Shown here: positions 22,344 to 30,285 of the stretch, piece after piece | Position numbering within the stretch: position 1 is the stretch's first letter | Layout: every line of letters begins with the position of its first letter | DNA from: Burkholderiaceae bacterium | Lineage (GTDB): Bacteria > Pseudomonadota > Gammaproteobacteria > Burkholderiales > Burkholderiaceae_C | Direction of reading: 5' to 3' | Assembly: GCA_023150375.1 (NCBI GenBank) | Contig: JAKLLA010000031.1 | Span: 1 to 38,019 of the forward strand | Length of the DNA: 38,019 nucleotides | Notes under the pieces: generated by a model | Told to the model about the DNA's origin: nothing | The model's database searches: none | Seen by the model: only the letters and a program-made list of their open reading frames with translations | Position numbers and translations under genes: made by a program

Positions 22344-22747
22344 CACTTGGCCTCTTCCACCTTGGCGCGGGTGATCGCACCGTCGGAGCGGCCCTTGAGG
22401 TAGGCGTACAGGTGGTCGATGTTGTCCATCACGGCCTGGCTGGTGCCGAAGCTCTGCATGCCCTTGTCGAGGCGACCGTCGCGCACGGTCTTGACGAATT
22501 CTTCCTTGGTCAGCGTCTTCAGGCTGACGACCAGCGAGGGGCCGACCATGCCCTCCTGGTTGGCGCCGTGGCAGCGGTCGCAGGCAGCCTGGCGCCAGGT
22601 GCGGAAGCCCTTCATCGTGTTGGCATCCACCTTGTAGCCGTCGGTCACCGTATACAGCGGGGTCTCGACCTTGTTCTGCGCCCGGGCGACGCCGCCCGCG
22701 GCGCTCAACGCCAGGGCCAGCAGGGACAGGGTGGCGACAGTCTTCAT
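22343..22747 (-). CDS. xoxG: c-type cytochrome XoxG, electron acceptor of XoxF
   Basis: A 134-residue periplasmic monohaem cytochrome. It has a signal peptide (MKTVATLSLLALALSAAGGVARA), the haem-binding motif C56-D-R-C59-H60 and a methionine-rich distal part (GLVGPSLV-like MVGPSL; LDKGMQSFG) that should supply the axial ligand. XoxG takes electrons from the PQQ of XoxF. Its gene lies 222 bp downstream of xoxF, separated by a strong stem-loop at 22878-22925. Its stop overlaps the xoxJ start (TGATG). The longer frame to 22927 reads through the stem-loop and is rejected. Confidence 0.93.
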   Translation of the reverse strand: MKTVATLSLLALALSAAGGVARAQNKVETPLYTVTDGYKVDANTMKGFRTWRQAACDRCHGANQEGMVGPSLVVSLKTLTKEEFVKTVRDGRLDKGMQSFGTSQAVMDNIDHLYAYLKGRSDGAITRAKVEEAK

Positions 22748-22877
22748 TGCGTCCGATCTCTCAGGGATGTCGGTGGGACAGGATGCCGCGGCGACCGCAG
22801 TCGGCCGGCGGCGGCACTTCGTGGGTCGGTCCGGCTGGGCCGCAGGGCCCGATGCGCCGGCATGGCACGGGAACCGC

Positions 22878-22925
22878 GACCTCCGGGGTGCCCGACCGTG
22901 GGCCGGATTGAACACCCCGGAGGTC
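22878..22925. promoter_or_regulatory. 13-bp perfect stem-loop between xoxF and xoxG
   Basis: GACCTCCGGGGTG (22878-22890) and CACCCCGGAGGTC (22913-22925) pair perfectly over 13 bp with a 22-nt loop. On the xoxF transcript it lies 45 nt after the stop at 22970 and 130 nt before the xoxG start. It lacks a following U tract, so a fully efficient intrinsic terminator is doubtful. A partial terminator or 3'-end stabiliser, setting the XoxF:XoxG ratio, is the natural inference. A CCGGATCCGG palindrome at 22931-22940 lies next to it. Confidence 0.7.
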
Positions 22926-22969
22926 ACCGACCGGATCCGGATCGACCCGGACCCGACCGATGCACCCGC

Positions 22970-24793
22970 TCAGTTGGGCAGGGCGAACACCGTGAGCGAG
23001 CCGCCCAGTTCGGTGTACTGGTTCAGTTCACGGTAGCCGCCCACGGCACCCAGGCCGTCGGTGTCCTTCTCCAGGCCCGCGGCCATGCCGATGCCGGCCC
23101 AGCCACCGATGCCCGAGAACACGCCCAGGTACTGCCTGCCCTTGTGCTCGTAGGTGAACACGTTGCCGATGATCCCGGAGGGCGTCTTGAACTTGAACAG
23201 CTCCTTCTTGATGTCGTTCTTGTCGACGCACTTCAGGTAGCCCTCCAGCGTGCCGTAGCAGCTGATGCCGCCGGCGGTGTTGAGCGCACCGCTCCAGACC
23301 GAGAACTTCTCGGCCTTGGACTGCACGATCTTGCCCTTGCCGGCATCCCAGGTGATGTAGTTGCCCATGCCGCCATGGCTGTTCGGCGCGGGGTACATCG
23401 ACAGGGTGGCCCCCACGTACGGCTGACCGGCGGTGTACTCGACCTTGAACGGCTCGTAGTCCATGCAGACATGGTTGGTCGGCACGTAGAAGAGCTTGGT
23501 CTCGGGGTCGAAGGCCGCAGGCTGCTGGTCCTTGGTACCGAGCGCGGCCGGGCAGATGCCCTTGGTGTTGACGTCCGGACCGTTCTGCGCGGTCGAGTAC
23601 TTCGACACCACCTGCGGGCGACCGGTGCGCATGTCGACGTGCGTGGCCCAGTTCACCACCGGGTCGTACTTCTCGGCCACCAGCAGGGCACCGTTGGTGC
23701 GATCCATGGTGTAGGCGAAGCCGTTGCGGTCGAAGTGCACCAGCGCCTTGGTGGGCTTGCCCTTGACGTCGATGTCCGCCAGGATCATCTCGTTGATGCC
23801 GTCGAAGTCCCACTCGTCGAAGGGCGTCATCTGGTAGACCCAGTTGACACGCCCCGTGTCGACGTCACGCGACCAGATCGACATCGACCACTTGTTGTCG
23901 CCCGGGCGCTGCGAGGGGTTCCAGGTCGAGGGGTTGCCGGTTCCGTAGAACACCGCGTTGAGCGCCTTGTCGTAGCTGTACCAGCCCCAGGTGGTGCCGC
24001 CGCCGATCTTCCACTGGTCGCCCTGCCAGGTCTTGAGCGAGGAGTCCTTGCCCACCGGCGTGACCTTGCCGTCGGCCCAGGTCGTGGTCTTCTCCGGGTC
24101 GATCAGCATCTCGGCGTCCGGGCCGGTCGAGTAGCCCTTCCACACCTGCTTGCCGGTGTTGATGTCGTAGGCCGCCAGGAAGCCACGCACGCCCCACTCG
24201 CCGCCGGAGATGCCGGTGATGACCTTGTCCTTGAAGACGTGCGGCGCGTTGGTGTTCACCGCGCCCAGCTTCGGGTCGCCGTTCTTGACCGACCAGATCA
24301 GCTTGCCGGTCTTGGCGTCCAGCGCGACCAGGTTCGAGTCGGCCTGCTGCAGGAACACCTTGCCTTCGGCGTAGGCCAGGCCACGGTTGACCGTGTCGCA
24401 GCACATCTGCGGGATCACCGCCGGGTCCTGCTTGGGCTCGTACTTCCAGACGATCTTCTGGGTGTCCAGGTCGATCGCGAACACCTTGTTCGGGAAGGGC
24501 GAGTGCAGATACATCATGCCGTCGATGACCAGCGGCGAGCCCTCGTGACCGCGCAGCACGCCGGTCGAGAAGGTCCACGCCACCTGCATCTTGCCGACGT
24601 TGCGCTTGTTGATCTGGTTGAGCTTGCTGTAGCGCTGGTTGTACATGTCACCAGCCTGCATCGCCCAGTTCTTGGGGTTGGCGATGTTCTTCTCGACATC
24701 GGCGTTGGCCATCCCCAGTCCCGGCGCTCCCAGGAGGGCAAGGCCGGCGCTGCCGATCAACCATCGATTCATTGCACGAGCGGTCTTCTTCAC
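22970..24793 (-). CDS. xoxF: Lanthanide-dependent PQQ methanol dehydrogenase XoxF
   Basis: A 607-residue periplasmic quinoprotein that oxidises methanol and related alcohols to the aldehyde or further. The start is a GTG at 24793 with AAGGAGA at 24801-24807. A signal peptide ([22 protein letters not shown]) follows a short N-terminus. The catalytic Asp329 and the extra Asp331 are in [11 protein letters not shown]; the second aspartate is the hallmark of XoxF and coordinates the lanthanide together with Glu199 (GGEWGVRG) and Asn287 (GTGNPS). The adjacent cysteines 131-132 ([11 protein letters not shown]) form the PQQ-facing disulfide. The W-rich propeller repeats ([18 protein letters not shown]) are typical. 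It begins the xoxFGJ set. Confidence 0.97.
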   Translation of the reverse strand: MKKTARAMNRWLIGSAGLALLGAPGLGMANADVEKNIANPKNWAMQAGDMYNQRYSKLNQINKRNVGKMQVAWTFSTGVLRGHEGSPLVIDGMMYLHSPFPNKVFAIDLDTQKIVWKYEPKQDPAVIPQMCCDTVNRGLAYAEGKVFLQQADSNLVALDAKTGKLIWSVKNGDPKLGAVNTNAPHVFKDKVITGISGGEWGVRGFLAAYDINTGKQVWKGYSTGPDAEMLIDPEKTTTWADGKVTPVGKDSSLKTWQGDQWKIGGGTTWGWYSYDKALNAVFYGTGNPSTWNPSQRPGDNKWSMSIWSRDVDTGRVNWVYQMTPFDEWDFDGINEMILADIDVKGKPTKALVHFDRNGFAYTMDRTNGALLVAEKYDPVVNWATHVDMRTGRPQVVSKYSTAQNGPDVNTKGICPAALGTKDQQPAAFDPETKLFYVPTNHVCMDYEPFKVEYTAGQPYVGATLSMYPAPNSHGGMGNYITWDAGKGKIVQSKAEKFSVWSGALNTAGGISCYGTLEGYLKCVDKNDIKKELFKFKTPSGIIGNVFTYEHKGRQYLGVFSGIGGWAGIGMAAGLEKDTDGLGAVGGYRELNQYTELGGSLTVFALPN

Positions 24794-24878
24794 GAGTGTG
24801 TCTCCTTGCTCACAGGTGGTCTTCGGACGTGGGGGACGGTGAGACCGCCGGCAACCACCATGACGCGGCGTGTCCCTC

Positions 24879-24892
24879 TCACACCGGTGTGA
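24879..24892. promoter_or_regulatory. 14-bp perfect palindrome upstream of xoxF
   Basis: TCACACCGGTGTGA is a full 14-bp palindrome centred 93 bp before the xoxF start. A dyad of this length and position is typical of an operator for a dimeric regulator. No regulator gene is next to xoxF in this window. The match is by eye. Confidence 0.5.
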
Positions 24893-25143
24893 ACTGCAAC
24901 TCGTGTGCCTGTCGCAGCCGGGGTGGCACCGACCCGCGGCCCCGCGCAGCCCCACGGAGCCTGCGTGAGCTGCTTGTGCGGCCACGCCCGGGGCAAGGCG
25001 GCCCCACCCGGGGTCGCCGGTCGCCCGCATCCGCACCCGTCATCAGGGAAAGACCGGAGGCCGCAGCCCGCTGGCCCGGAGGCCGCAACCGCGGCGCGGC
25101 CGTGCCGGCGGCCGTGGCGCCGGGGCGGACGCCCCAGTTTCGA

Positions 25144-25154
25144 GACACTGTGTC
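25144..25154. repeat. GACAC-T-GTGTC dyad
   Basis: A perfect 5-bp inverted repeat around a single T, extended by two more pairs after one mismatch on each side. It lies about 350 bp upstream of xoxF and 62 bp past the dehydratase stop. It is either part of the xoxF control region or a 3' hairpin of the dehydratase mRNA. Confidence 0.25.
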
Positions 25155-25215
25155 GCGCCCACTGTGCCAAGGCCGCCGCTGCGCCGGCCCGCGCGGGCGG
25201 GCGGGTCACCGTTTC

Positions 25216-25605
25216 TCAGTCCGGCTTGACGTAGGCGAAGCGCGGATCGTCGGGCGTACCCTCGAGCGCCGCACCAGGCTCGCGGCCCGGCTGCCACAGC
25301 ACCACCTCCTCGATCTTGCGCGCCAGGGCAAGGTCCTTCTCGGTGATGCCGCGGGCCGAATGCGTCATCAGCTTCACGGTCACGAAGGCGTAGGACACGC
25401 TCAGGTCAGGGTGGTGCCAGGCGGCCTCGGCCAGGTGGCCGACCGTGTTGACCACCATCAGGGTGCCCTTCCAGCCGTGCGTGCGGAACTTGCGGCGGAT
25501 CCAGCCGTCCTGGTAGGTCCAGGCGGGCAGTTCGGCGGCCAGCCGACGGGTGACCTCGTCGGGGTCGATCGTGACCTCGGGCGGGTGGGAGGGGGCAGCG
25601 CTCAT
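25216..25605 (-). CDS. Pterin-4a-carbinolamine dehydratase-like protein
   Basis: A 129-residue cytosolic enzyme of the PhhB/DCoH family, which dehydrates 4a-hydroxytetrahydropterin. The active-site signature is readable: Glu60-x3-His64-His65-Pro66 (EAAWHHPDLSVSYAFV) and His82 with the trailing ITEKDLALARKI. An AGGAG box precedes the ATG at 25605, which overrules a longer frame from 26526. The gene is the last of the NhaD / 2-hydroxyacid dehydrogenase / PCD set. Dehydratase-like proteins occur beside genes for tetrahydromethanopterin-linked C1 oxidation in some methylotrophs, so a C1 role is conceivable. A role with phenylalanine hydroxylase is just as possible. Confidence 0.85.
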   Translation of the reverse strand: MSAAPSHPPEVTIDPDEVTRRLAAELPAWTYQDGWIRRKFRTHGWKGTLMVVNTVGHLAEAAWHHPDLSVSYAFVTVKLMTHSARGITEKDLALARKIEEVVLWQPGREPGAALEGTPDDPRFAYVKPD

Positions 25606-25754
25606 CGGAGTCTCCTCGACGGGCGGGCCGGCCGGCGCCCCTGCGCCGCACAGCGGCCACGCCACGGCGCAGGGTGTAACCCGGCCGCGGCGTCCCTGCC
25701 GCCACGGGGTCATCGGCCCCGCAGCCGCGTCGAGGGCCCGCCCCGGGGGAGCGC

Positions 25755-26759
25755 TCAGCGCAGCGGCAGCACCTGCGGGTTGAGGGCCGTCGGGGGCGGG
25801 CCGCCCGTGAAGGCGGCGATCAGGTTGTCGGCCGCCAGGTTCGCCATCGCCAGCCGGGTGGGCCGGCTGGCGCTGCCGATGTGCGGCGTGAGCACCACGT
25901 TCGGCAGTTCGAGCAGGGCCGGATGCAGCGCCGGCTCGCCCTCGAAGACATCGAGCCCGGCCGCGGTGATCCGCCCCCCGCGCAGCGCCTCGGCCAGCGC
26001 CGCGTCGTCGACGATGCCGCCGCGGGCGATGTTGGTCAGCGTCGCACCGGGCTTCATCTGGGCCAGTTCGGCTGCCCCGACGGCGTGGTGCGACGCCGGG
26101 CTGTACGGCAGCACCAGCACCAGGTGGTCGGCCTCGCGCAGCAGTTCGAGCTTGCTCACCCAACGCGCGCCCAGCGGGGCCTCCTGCGCGGCCGGCAGGC
26201 GGGAGCGGTTGTGGTAGATCACCCGCATGCCGAAGCCCAGCGCGCCGCGCCGCGCGATCGCCTGGCCGATGCGGCCCATGCCGAGAATGCCCAGCGTGGC
26301 GCCGTGCACGTCCTGGCCGCAGAACTGCTCCACCGACCAACGCTGCCATTCGCCGCGGCGCAGCCAGCGCTCGGCCTCGCTCATGCGCCGCGCTGCGGCC
26401 AGCATCAGCGCGAAGCCGAGGTCGGCCGTGGTTTCGGTCAGCACGTCCGGCGCGTTGCTGACCAGCACCCCGGCACGCGTGCAGGCCTCCAGGTCGATGT
26501 TGTTGTAGCCCACCGCCATCGAGCACACCGCCCGCAACCGCGGGCAGGCCGCCAGCAGCGCCGCGTCGATGCGCTCGCCGGTGGTCACGAAGACGGCGTC
26601 GCAGTCCTGCAGCGCGGCGATCAGCTCGTCGGCGCTCCAGGCCGCATCGGCCTCGTTCACGCGCAGCTCGAAATGCGTGCGCAGGCGCTCCAGCACCTCC
26701 GGGAAGATGCGGCGCGCGATCAGCAGCCGAGGGCGGTGCGGCATCCCGGCGTGGCTCAT
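25755..26759 (-). CDS. 2-hydroxyacid dehydrogenase (glyoxylate/hydroxypyruvate reductase type)
   Basis: A 334-residue NAD(P)H-dependent D-2-hydroxyacid dehydrogenase. The nucleotide motif GILGMGRIG (157-165), the catalytic Arg246 (ARGG), Glu275 (FEGEP) and His293 (TPHIGS) are all in place. Length is normal. The ATG at 26759 overlaps the NhaD stop (ATGA), so the two genes are coupled; the gap to the pterin dehydratase is 149 bp. Glyoxylate or hydroxypyruvate would be logical substrates in an organism with serine-cycle or C1 carbon, but the exact substrate is not visible in the sequence. Confidence 0.9.
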   Translation of the reverse strand: MSHAGMPHRPRLLIARRIFPEVLERLRTHFELRVNEADAAWSADELIAALQDCDAVFVTTGERIDAALLAACPRLRAVCSMAVGYNNIDLEACTRAGVLVSNAPDVLTETTADLGFALMLAAARRMSEAERWLRRGEWQRWSVEQFCGQDVHGATLGILGMGRIGQAIARRGALGFGMRVIYHNRSRLPAAQEAPLGARWVSKLELLREADHLVLVLPYSPASHHAVGAAELAQMKPGATLTNIARGGIVDDAALAEALRGGRITAAGLDVFEGEPALHPALLELPNVVLTPHIGSASRPTRLAMANLAADNLIAAFTGGPPPTALNPQVLPLR

Positions 26760-28222
26760 CGGAACCAGATCAGGGTCATCAGGCCGAACAGCGGGATCAG
26801 CACCGCCGCGCTCCAGGCCATGTAGCCGAAGAAGCTGGGCATCTTCACGCCGCGCTCCTCGGCGATCGCCTTGACCATCAGGTTCGGCGCATTGCCGATG
26901 TAGCTGTTGGCGCCCATGAAGACCGAGCCGGCCGAGACCGCCGCCAGCACCGGTGCGAGCGTGGTCATCATCACCGCCGGATCGCCGCCGGCCAGGTTGA
27001 AGAACACCAGGTAGGTCGGCGCATTGTCGAGGAAGGACGACAGCAGGCCCGAGGCCCAGAAGTACATCGCCGGGATCGGCTGGCCGTCCGGCGCGGTCAC
27101 CAGCTGCACCACCGGCGCGAAGGCGCCGGCCGTGCCGGCCTTGAGCATGGCCAGCACCGGCGCGATGGTGATGAAGATGCCGGCGAAGAGCTTGGCCACC
27201 TCGGCCATCGGCGCCCAGCTGAACTCGTTCTGCTGGCGCGCGCGTGCCGGCGTGAAGTGCAGCGAGGCCGCGGTGATCGCCAGCAGCGCGCCATCGCGCA
27301 CCAGCTGTTCGAGGCCCACCGGCGTGCCGGCAATGTCGAAGCTGATGCCCGGCTTCCAGGTGCCCGACAGCAGCACCATCGCGACGATGCCCAGCAGGAA
27401 GAGGAAATTGATGCGCCCTTCGATGCCGAAGCTCGGCGTGTCGGGCGTGGGGTCGACCTTTTCCACGCCTTCCCGGCGGTAGAACCAGGTGTCGAGCAGC
27501 CAGAAGATCGCCATCAGCGCGCCGATCAGGAAGAGGGTCTCCGGGAAGATGTGGCGCAGCGTCCAGAAGAACTCCACCCCCTTCAGGAAGCCCAGGAACA
27601 GCGGCGGGTCGCCCAGCGGCGTGAGCGAGCCGCCCGCGTTGCTGACGATGAAGATGAAGAAGACGATCACATGGGCGTTGTGGCGCCGGTTGTCGTTGGC
27701 GCGGATGAGCGGGCGGATCATCAGCATCGACGCCCCGGTGGTGCCCATGAAACTGGCCAGCACCGCACCGATGGCCATCAGCAGGCAGTTGAAGCCCGGG
27801 CTGCCGTGGAAGTTGCCGCGGATGAAGATGCCGCCGGCCACCGTGAACAGCGCGGTCAGCAGGATGATGAAGGGGATGTACTCGGCCACCAGGGCGTGCA
27901 CCAGCGTCACCCCGGCCACGCCGGGTCCGAACACCGCCGCGAAGGGAATCAGGAAGGCCACGGCCCAGGCCGCAGTGATCTTGCCGTAGTGGTGGTGCCA
28001 GACGAACGGGGCCACCAGCGGGAAGATCGCGATCGACAGCAGCACGCCGGCGAAGGGAACGCCCCACCAGGCCGCCAGACTGGCGCCGTCCAGATCGGCC
28101 GCCTGCGCGGACAGCGGCAGCAGCAGCGCCAGCACCGTGGTCAGCAGGGGAGCGGCCCGACGTGGCAGGCGCAGGGGAGGCCGGTGGGCGCTCGCTCGGG
28201 TGGCGACAGGGGAACAGGACAT
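26756..28222 (-). CDS. nhaD: NhaD-type Na+/H+ antiporter
   Basis: A 488-residue inner-membrane protein of the NhaD branch of the ion transporter superfamily, with about a dozen hydrophobic segments. Typical motifs are GNFHGSPGFNCLLMAIGAVLASFMGTTGAS, NRRHNAHVIVFF followed by GGSLTPLGDPPLFLGF, and FLDNAPTYLVFFNLAGG. The start MSCSPVATRA at 28222 was chosen because its hydrophobic N-terminus (LLTTVLALLLPLSAQA) resembles a signal or first span; a GTG at 28270 would add 16 residues. The ribosome-binding site is weak for both. It is coupled to the hydroxyacid dehydrogenase by ATGA. Confidence 0.88.
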   Translation of the reverse strand: MSCSPVATRASAHRPPLRLPRRAAPLLTTVLALLLPLSAQAADLDGASLAAWWGVPFAGVLLSIAIFPLVAPFVWHHHYGKITAAWAVAFLIPFAAVFGPGVAGVTLVHALVAEYIPFIILLTALFTVAGGIFIRGNFHGSPGFNCLLMAIGAVLASFMGTTGASMLMIRPLIRANDNRRHNAHVIVFFIFIVSNAGGSLTPLGDPPLFLGFLKGVEFFWTLRHIFPETLFLIGALMAIFWLLDTWFYRREGVEKVDPTPDTPSFGIEGRINFLFLLGIVAMVLLSGTWKPGISFDIAGTPVGLEQLVRDGALLAITAASLHFTPARARQQNEFSWAPMAEVAKLFAGIFITIAPVLAMLKAGTAGAFAPVVQLVTAPDGQPIPAMYFWASGLLSSFLDNAPTYLVFFNLAGGDPAVMMTTLAPVLAAVSAGSVFMGANSYIGNAPNLMVKAIAEERGVKMPSFFGYMAWSAAVLIPLFGLMTLIWFR

Positions 28223-28359
28223 GGTCGGGAGCCTGGAAGGGGTCGGGAACAGGTCGAAAGGAGATCGCACGCGGGTCGCAGGCCGGCGCGGGCAGCGACC
28301 ACGGCCGGGCTCAGCGGTGGTCGGATGCAGCGAGGGTTCGGCTGCGCCGCGGCGGCGAC

Positions 28360-29076
28360 TCAGCCATGGAAGTGCGCGAAACCCGCCACCGGTTCACGCT
28401 CGGTGACCAGGGTGTTCTCCACGGCGGCGGGGTCGGCCCAGCCCAGCGCCATGCCGCAGACCACCATCTGCTGCGGCGGCAGCGCCAGCAGTTCGGCGAT
28501 CAGGCGGTGGTACTGCGTGAAGGCGGCCTGCGGGCAGGTGTCCAGGCCGCGGGCGCGCGCCGCGACCATCACGTTCTGCAGGAACATGCCGTAATCGAGC
28601 CAGGAACCCTGCGCCAGGATGCGGTCGATCGTGAAGATCAGCCCCACCGGCGCGCCGAAGAAGGTGTAGTTGCGCCCGTGCTGCTCGTGCATGCGGGCCT
28701 TGTCGGTGCGGCCGATGCCCAGCAGGCTGTAGAGGTCCCAGCCCACCTTGCGGCGTCGGTCGATGTAGGGCGCCTGCCACTGCGTCGGGTAGTAGGGGTA
28801 CTCCTCGCGGTGCTCGGCCGCTTCGGCCGGATCGTCGTGGGCGGCCCGGATGCGCGCGCCGAAGCGCTGCAGCGCCTCGCCGGTGAGCACATGCACCTGC
28901 CAGGGCTGGGTGTTGGTGCCCGAGGGCGCCCGCGACGCCACGGCCAGGATCTGCTCGATCGTCTCGCGTGGCACGGGCCGGTCGAGGAAGGCACGGATCG
29001 AGCGGCGCGAGCAGATCGCGGCATCGACGGCGGCGGTCTGTTCCGCAGTGGGCGGGGCGGTGGGAAAGTCGGGCAT
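28360..29076 (-). CDS. Nitroreductase-family FMN oxidoreductase
   Basis: A 238-residue FMN/NAD(P)H oxidoreductase. The family front motif AAICSRRSIRAFLDRPV (about 20-36) and the FMN-binding loop RAPSGTNTQPWQVHVL are clear, as is the C-terminal VVCGMALGWADPAAVENTL. Substrates of the family include nitroaromatics, quinones and flavins; none can be chosen here. MPDFPTAPPT at 29076 is preferred over an upstream ATG at 29127. It stands alone, with a gap of 137 bp after the NhaD start and 180 bp before the deacetylase stop. Confidence 0.87.
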   Translation of the reverse strand: MPDFPTAPPTAEQTAAVDAAICSRRSIRAFLDRPVPRETIEQILAVASRAPSGTNTQPWQVHVLTGEALQRFGARIRAAHDDPAEAAEHREEYPYYPTQWQAPYIDRRRKVGWDLYSLLGIGRTDKARMHEQHGRNYTFFGAPVGLIFTIDRILAQGSWLDYGMFLQNVMVAARARGLDTCPQAAFTQYHRLIAELLALPPQQMVVCGMALGWADPAAVENTLVTEREPVAGFAHFHG

Positions 29077-29256
29077 GGTCGGCAGGTCGGGGCGCGCCAG
29101 GAAACGGTGCGCGTTGCGATGCAGCATTATTCCCGCGCCCTGGGGCCCGCCCGACCCGGGTTTGCCAGTCCCTGCGGCGCCGTCCCGGGGCATGCCGGTC
29201 TGCCGGCCGGTCCGGCTGTCGCCCTCACGCGACAGGCCGCCCGCCCGCAGCACCGC

Positions 29257-30204
29257 TCAGGACCGGCGCCGCGCCCAGTGCTGCCAGCTCTCCCAGGCCA
29301 GTTGCAGGGTCTGCAGCTGCGCGGCCACGGTGTCCTCGATGCGCGTGCCGTAGCCGCCCCCCATCGTCAGGACCAGAGGAATGCCGCGCTGCCGGGCGGC
29401 GTCGAAGACGCGCCGGTCGCGCTCGGCCACCCCCTGGGGCGTGAGCGCCAGCCGGCCGAGGCGGTCACCGGCCAGCACATCCACCCCCGCCTGGTAGAAC
29501 AGCAGCGCCGGCGCGCACCCATGGCGGGCCTCGTGCAGGGCCCACAGCCGCTCGAGCGCAACCTCCAGCGCGTCCAGGTAGCGGGCATCGTCGCAGCCGT
29601 CGGGCAGGTCGACGTCGAGGTCGCCGGCGACCTTGCGGAAGGGGAAGTTCTTCGCCCCGTGCAGCGACAGCGTGAACACGGTCGGGTCGTCGGCGAAGAT
29701 GGCCGCGGTGCCGTTGCCCTGGTGCACGTCCAGGTCGATCACCGCCACCGGCAGGGGCTGCTGGCCGCGCCGCCAGTGCTCGGCCTGCATCAGCCGGGCC
29801 GCCACGGCGATGTCGTTGAAGACGCAGAAGCCGCCGCCGGCCTGCGCGCTGGCATGGTGGGTGCCGCCGGCCAGGTTGGCCGCCACGCCCTCGTCGAGCG
29901 CCGCGCGGGCCGCCCGCACGGTGGCCCCGACCGAGCGGCGCGCCCGCTCGGCCATGCCGGGCGACCAGGGAAAGCCGATCTCGCGCTGCTGCGCCGGCGT
30001 CAGCCAGCCTTCCAGCACCGCGGCGATGTACTCGGGGCTGTGCACCAGCGCCAGTTCACCCTCGCTGGCCGGCTCGGCCGCGCGAACCTGCAGCCCGGGC
30101 AGCTGCTGCTGCACCGCCTCGCGCAGCAGGCGGTACTTGTGCATCGGGAAGCGGTGGCCGGGCGGCAGCACCGGCTCGCTGTGGTCGGCATGAAAGGCAC
30201 GCAT
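29257..30204 (-). CDS. Histone-deacetylase-family zinc amidohydrolase (AcuC/APAH-like)
   Basis: A 315-residue cytosolic enzyme of the class II HDAC fold, which in bacteria removes acetyl groups from proteins, polyamines or acetoin-pathway targets. The catalytic residues are visible: the His116-His117 pair (GGTHHA), metal ligands Asp159 and His161 (DLDVHQGNGT) and Asp242 (AGVDVLAGD), and the transition-state tyrosine Tyr285 (GGGYG). GGGGAG about 8 nt before the ATG supports the start at 30204. It stands between the nitroreductase and the OmpA lipoprotein, each more than 80 bp away, so it is probably a single transcription unit. Confidence 0.9.
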   Translation of the reverse strand: MRAFHADHSEPVLPPGHRFPMHKYRLLREAVQQQLPGLQVRAAEPASEGELALVHSPEYIAAVLEGWLTPAQQREIGFPWSPGMAERARRSVGATVRAARAALDEGVAANLAGGTHHASAQAGGGFCVFNDIAVAARLMQAEHWRRGQQPLPVAVIDLDVHQGNGTAAIFADDPTVFTLSLHGAKNFPFRKVAGDLDVDLPDGCDDARYLDALEVALERLWALHEARHGCAPALLFYQAGVDVLAGDRLGRLALTPQGVAERDRRVFDAARQRGIPLVLTMGGGYGTRIEDTVAAQLQTLQLAWESWQHWARRRS

Positions 30205-30285
30205 GCCGCATTCTCCCCAGCCGGCGCCGACCCTGCCGGCCGAGGGCTCGACCCAGTCGGCAGCCCCCCGGGCCGCGGCGGTGCG

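Larger units (their letters stand above)
24794..25215. other. xoxF upstream intergenic region
   Basis: This 422-bp gap separates xoxF from the pterin dehydratase gene, and no open frame in it looks like a gene. It holds the xoxF ribosome-binding site (24801-24807), a 14-bp perfect palindrome (24879-24892), a GACAC-T-GTGTC dyad (25144-25154) and a GCCCGCGCGGGC palindrome (25187-25198) just after the dehydratase stop. No convincing -35/-10 pair for xoxF was seen by eye. Promoter elements for this gene in relatives are poorly conserved, so their absence is not informative. Confidence 0.55.

Noticed and set aside
22235-24892. A plus-strand open frame of 885 codons across xoxF and xoxG
   Set aside because: Antisense of clearly identified genes; its composition is low-complexity and it reads through the xoxF-xoxG hairpin.
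24924-24939. TGGCAC resembling the -24 element of a sigma-54 promoter
   Set aside because: It is on the plus strand, pointing away from xoxF, and no TTGC element follows at the right distance.
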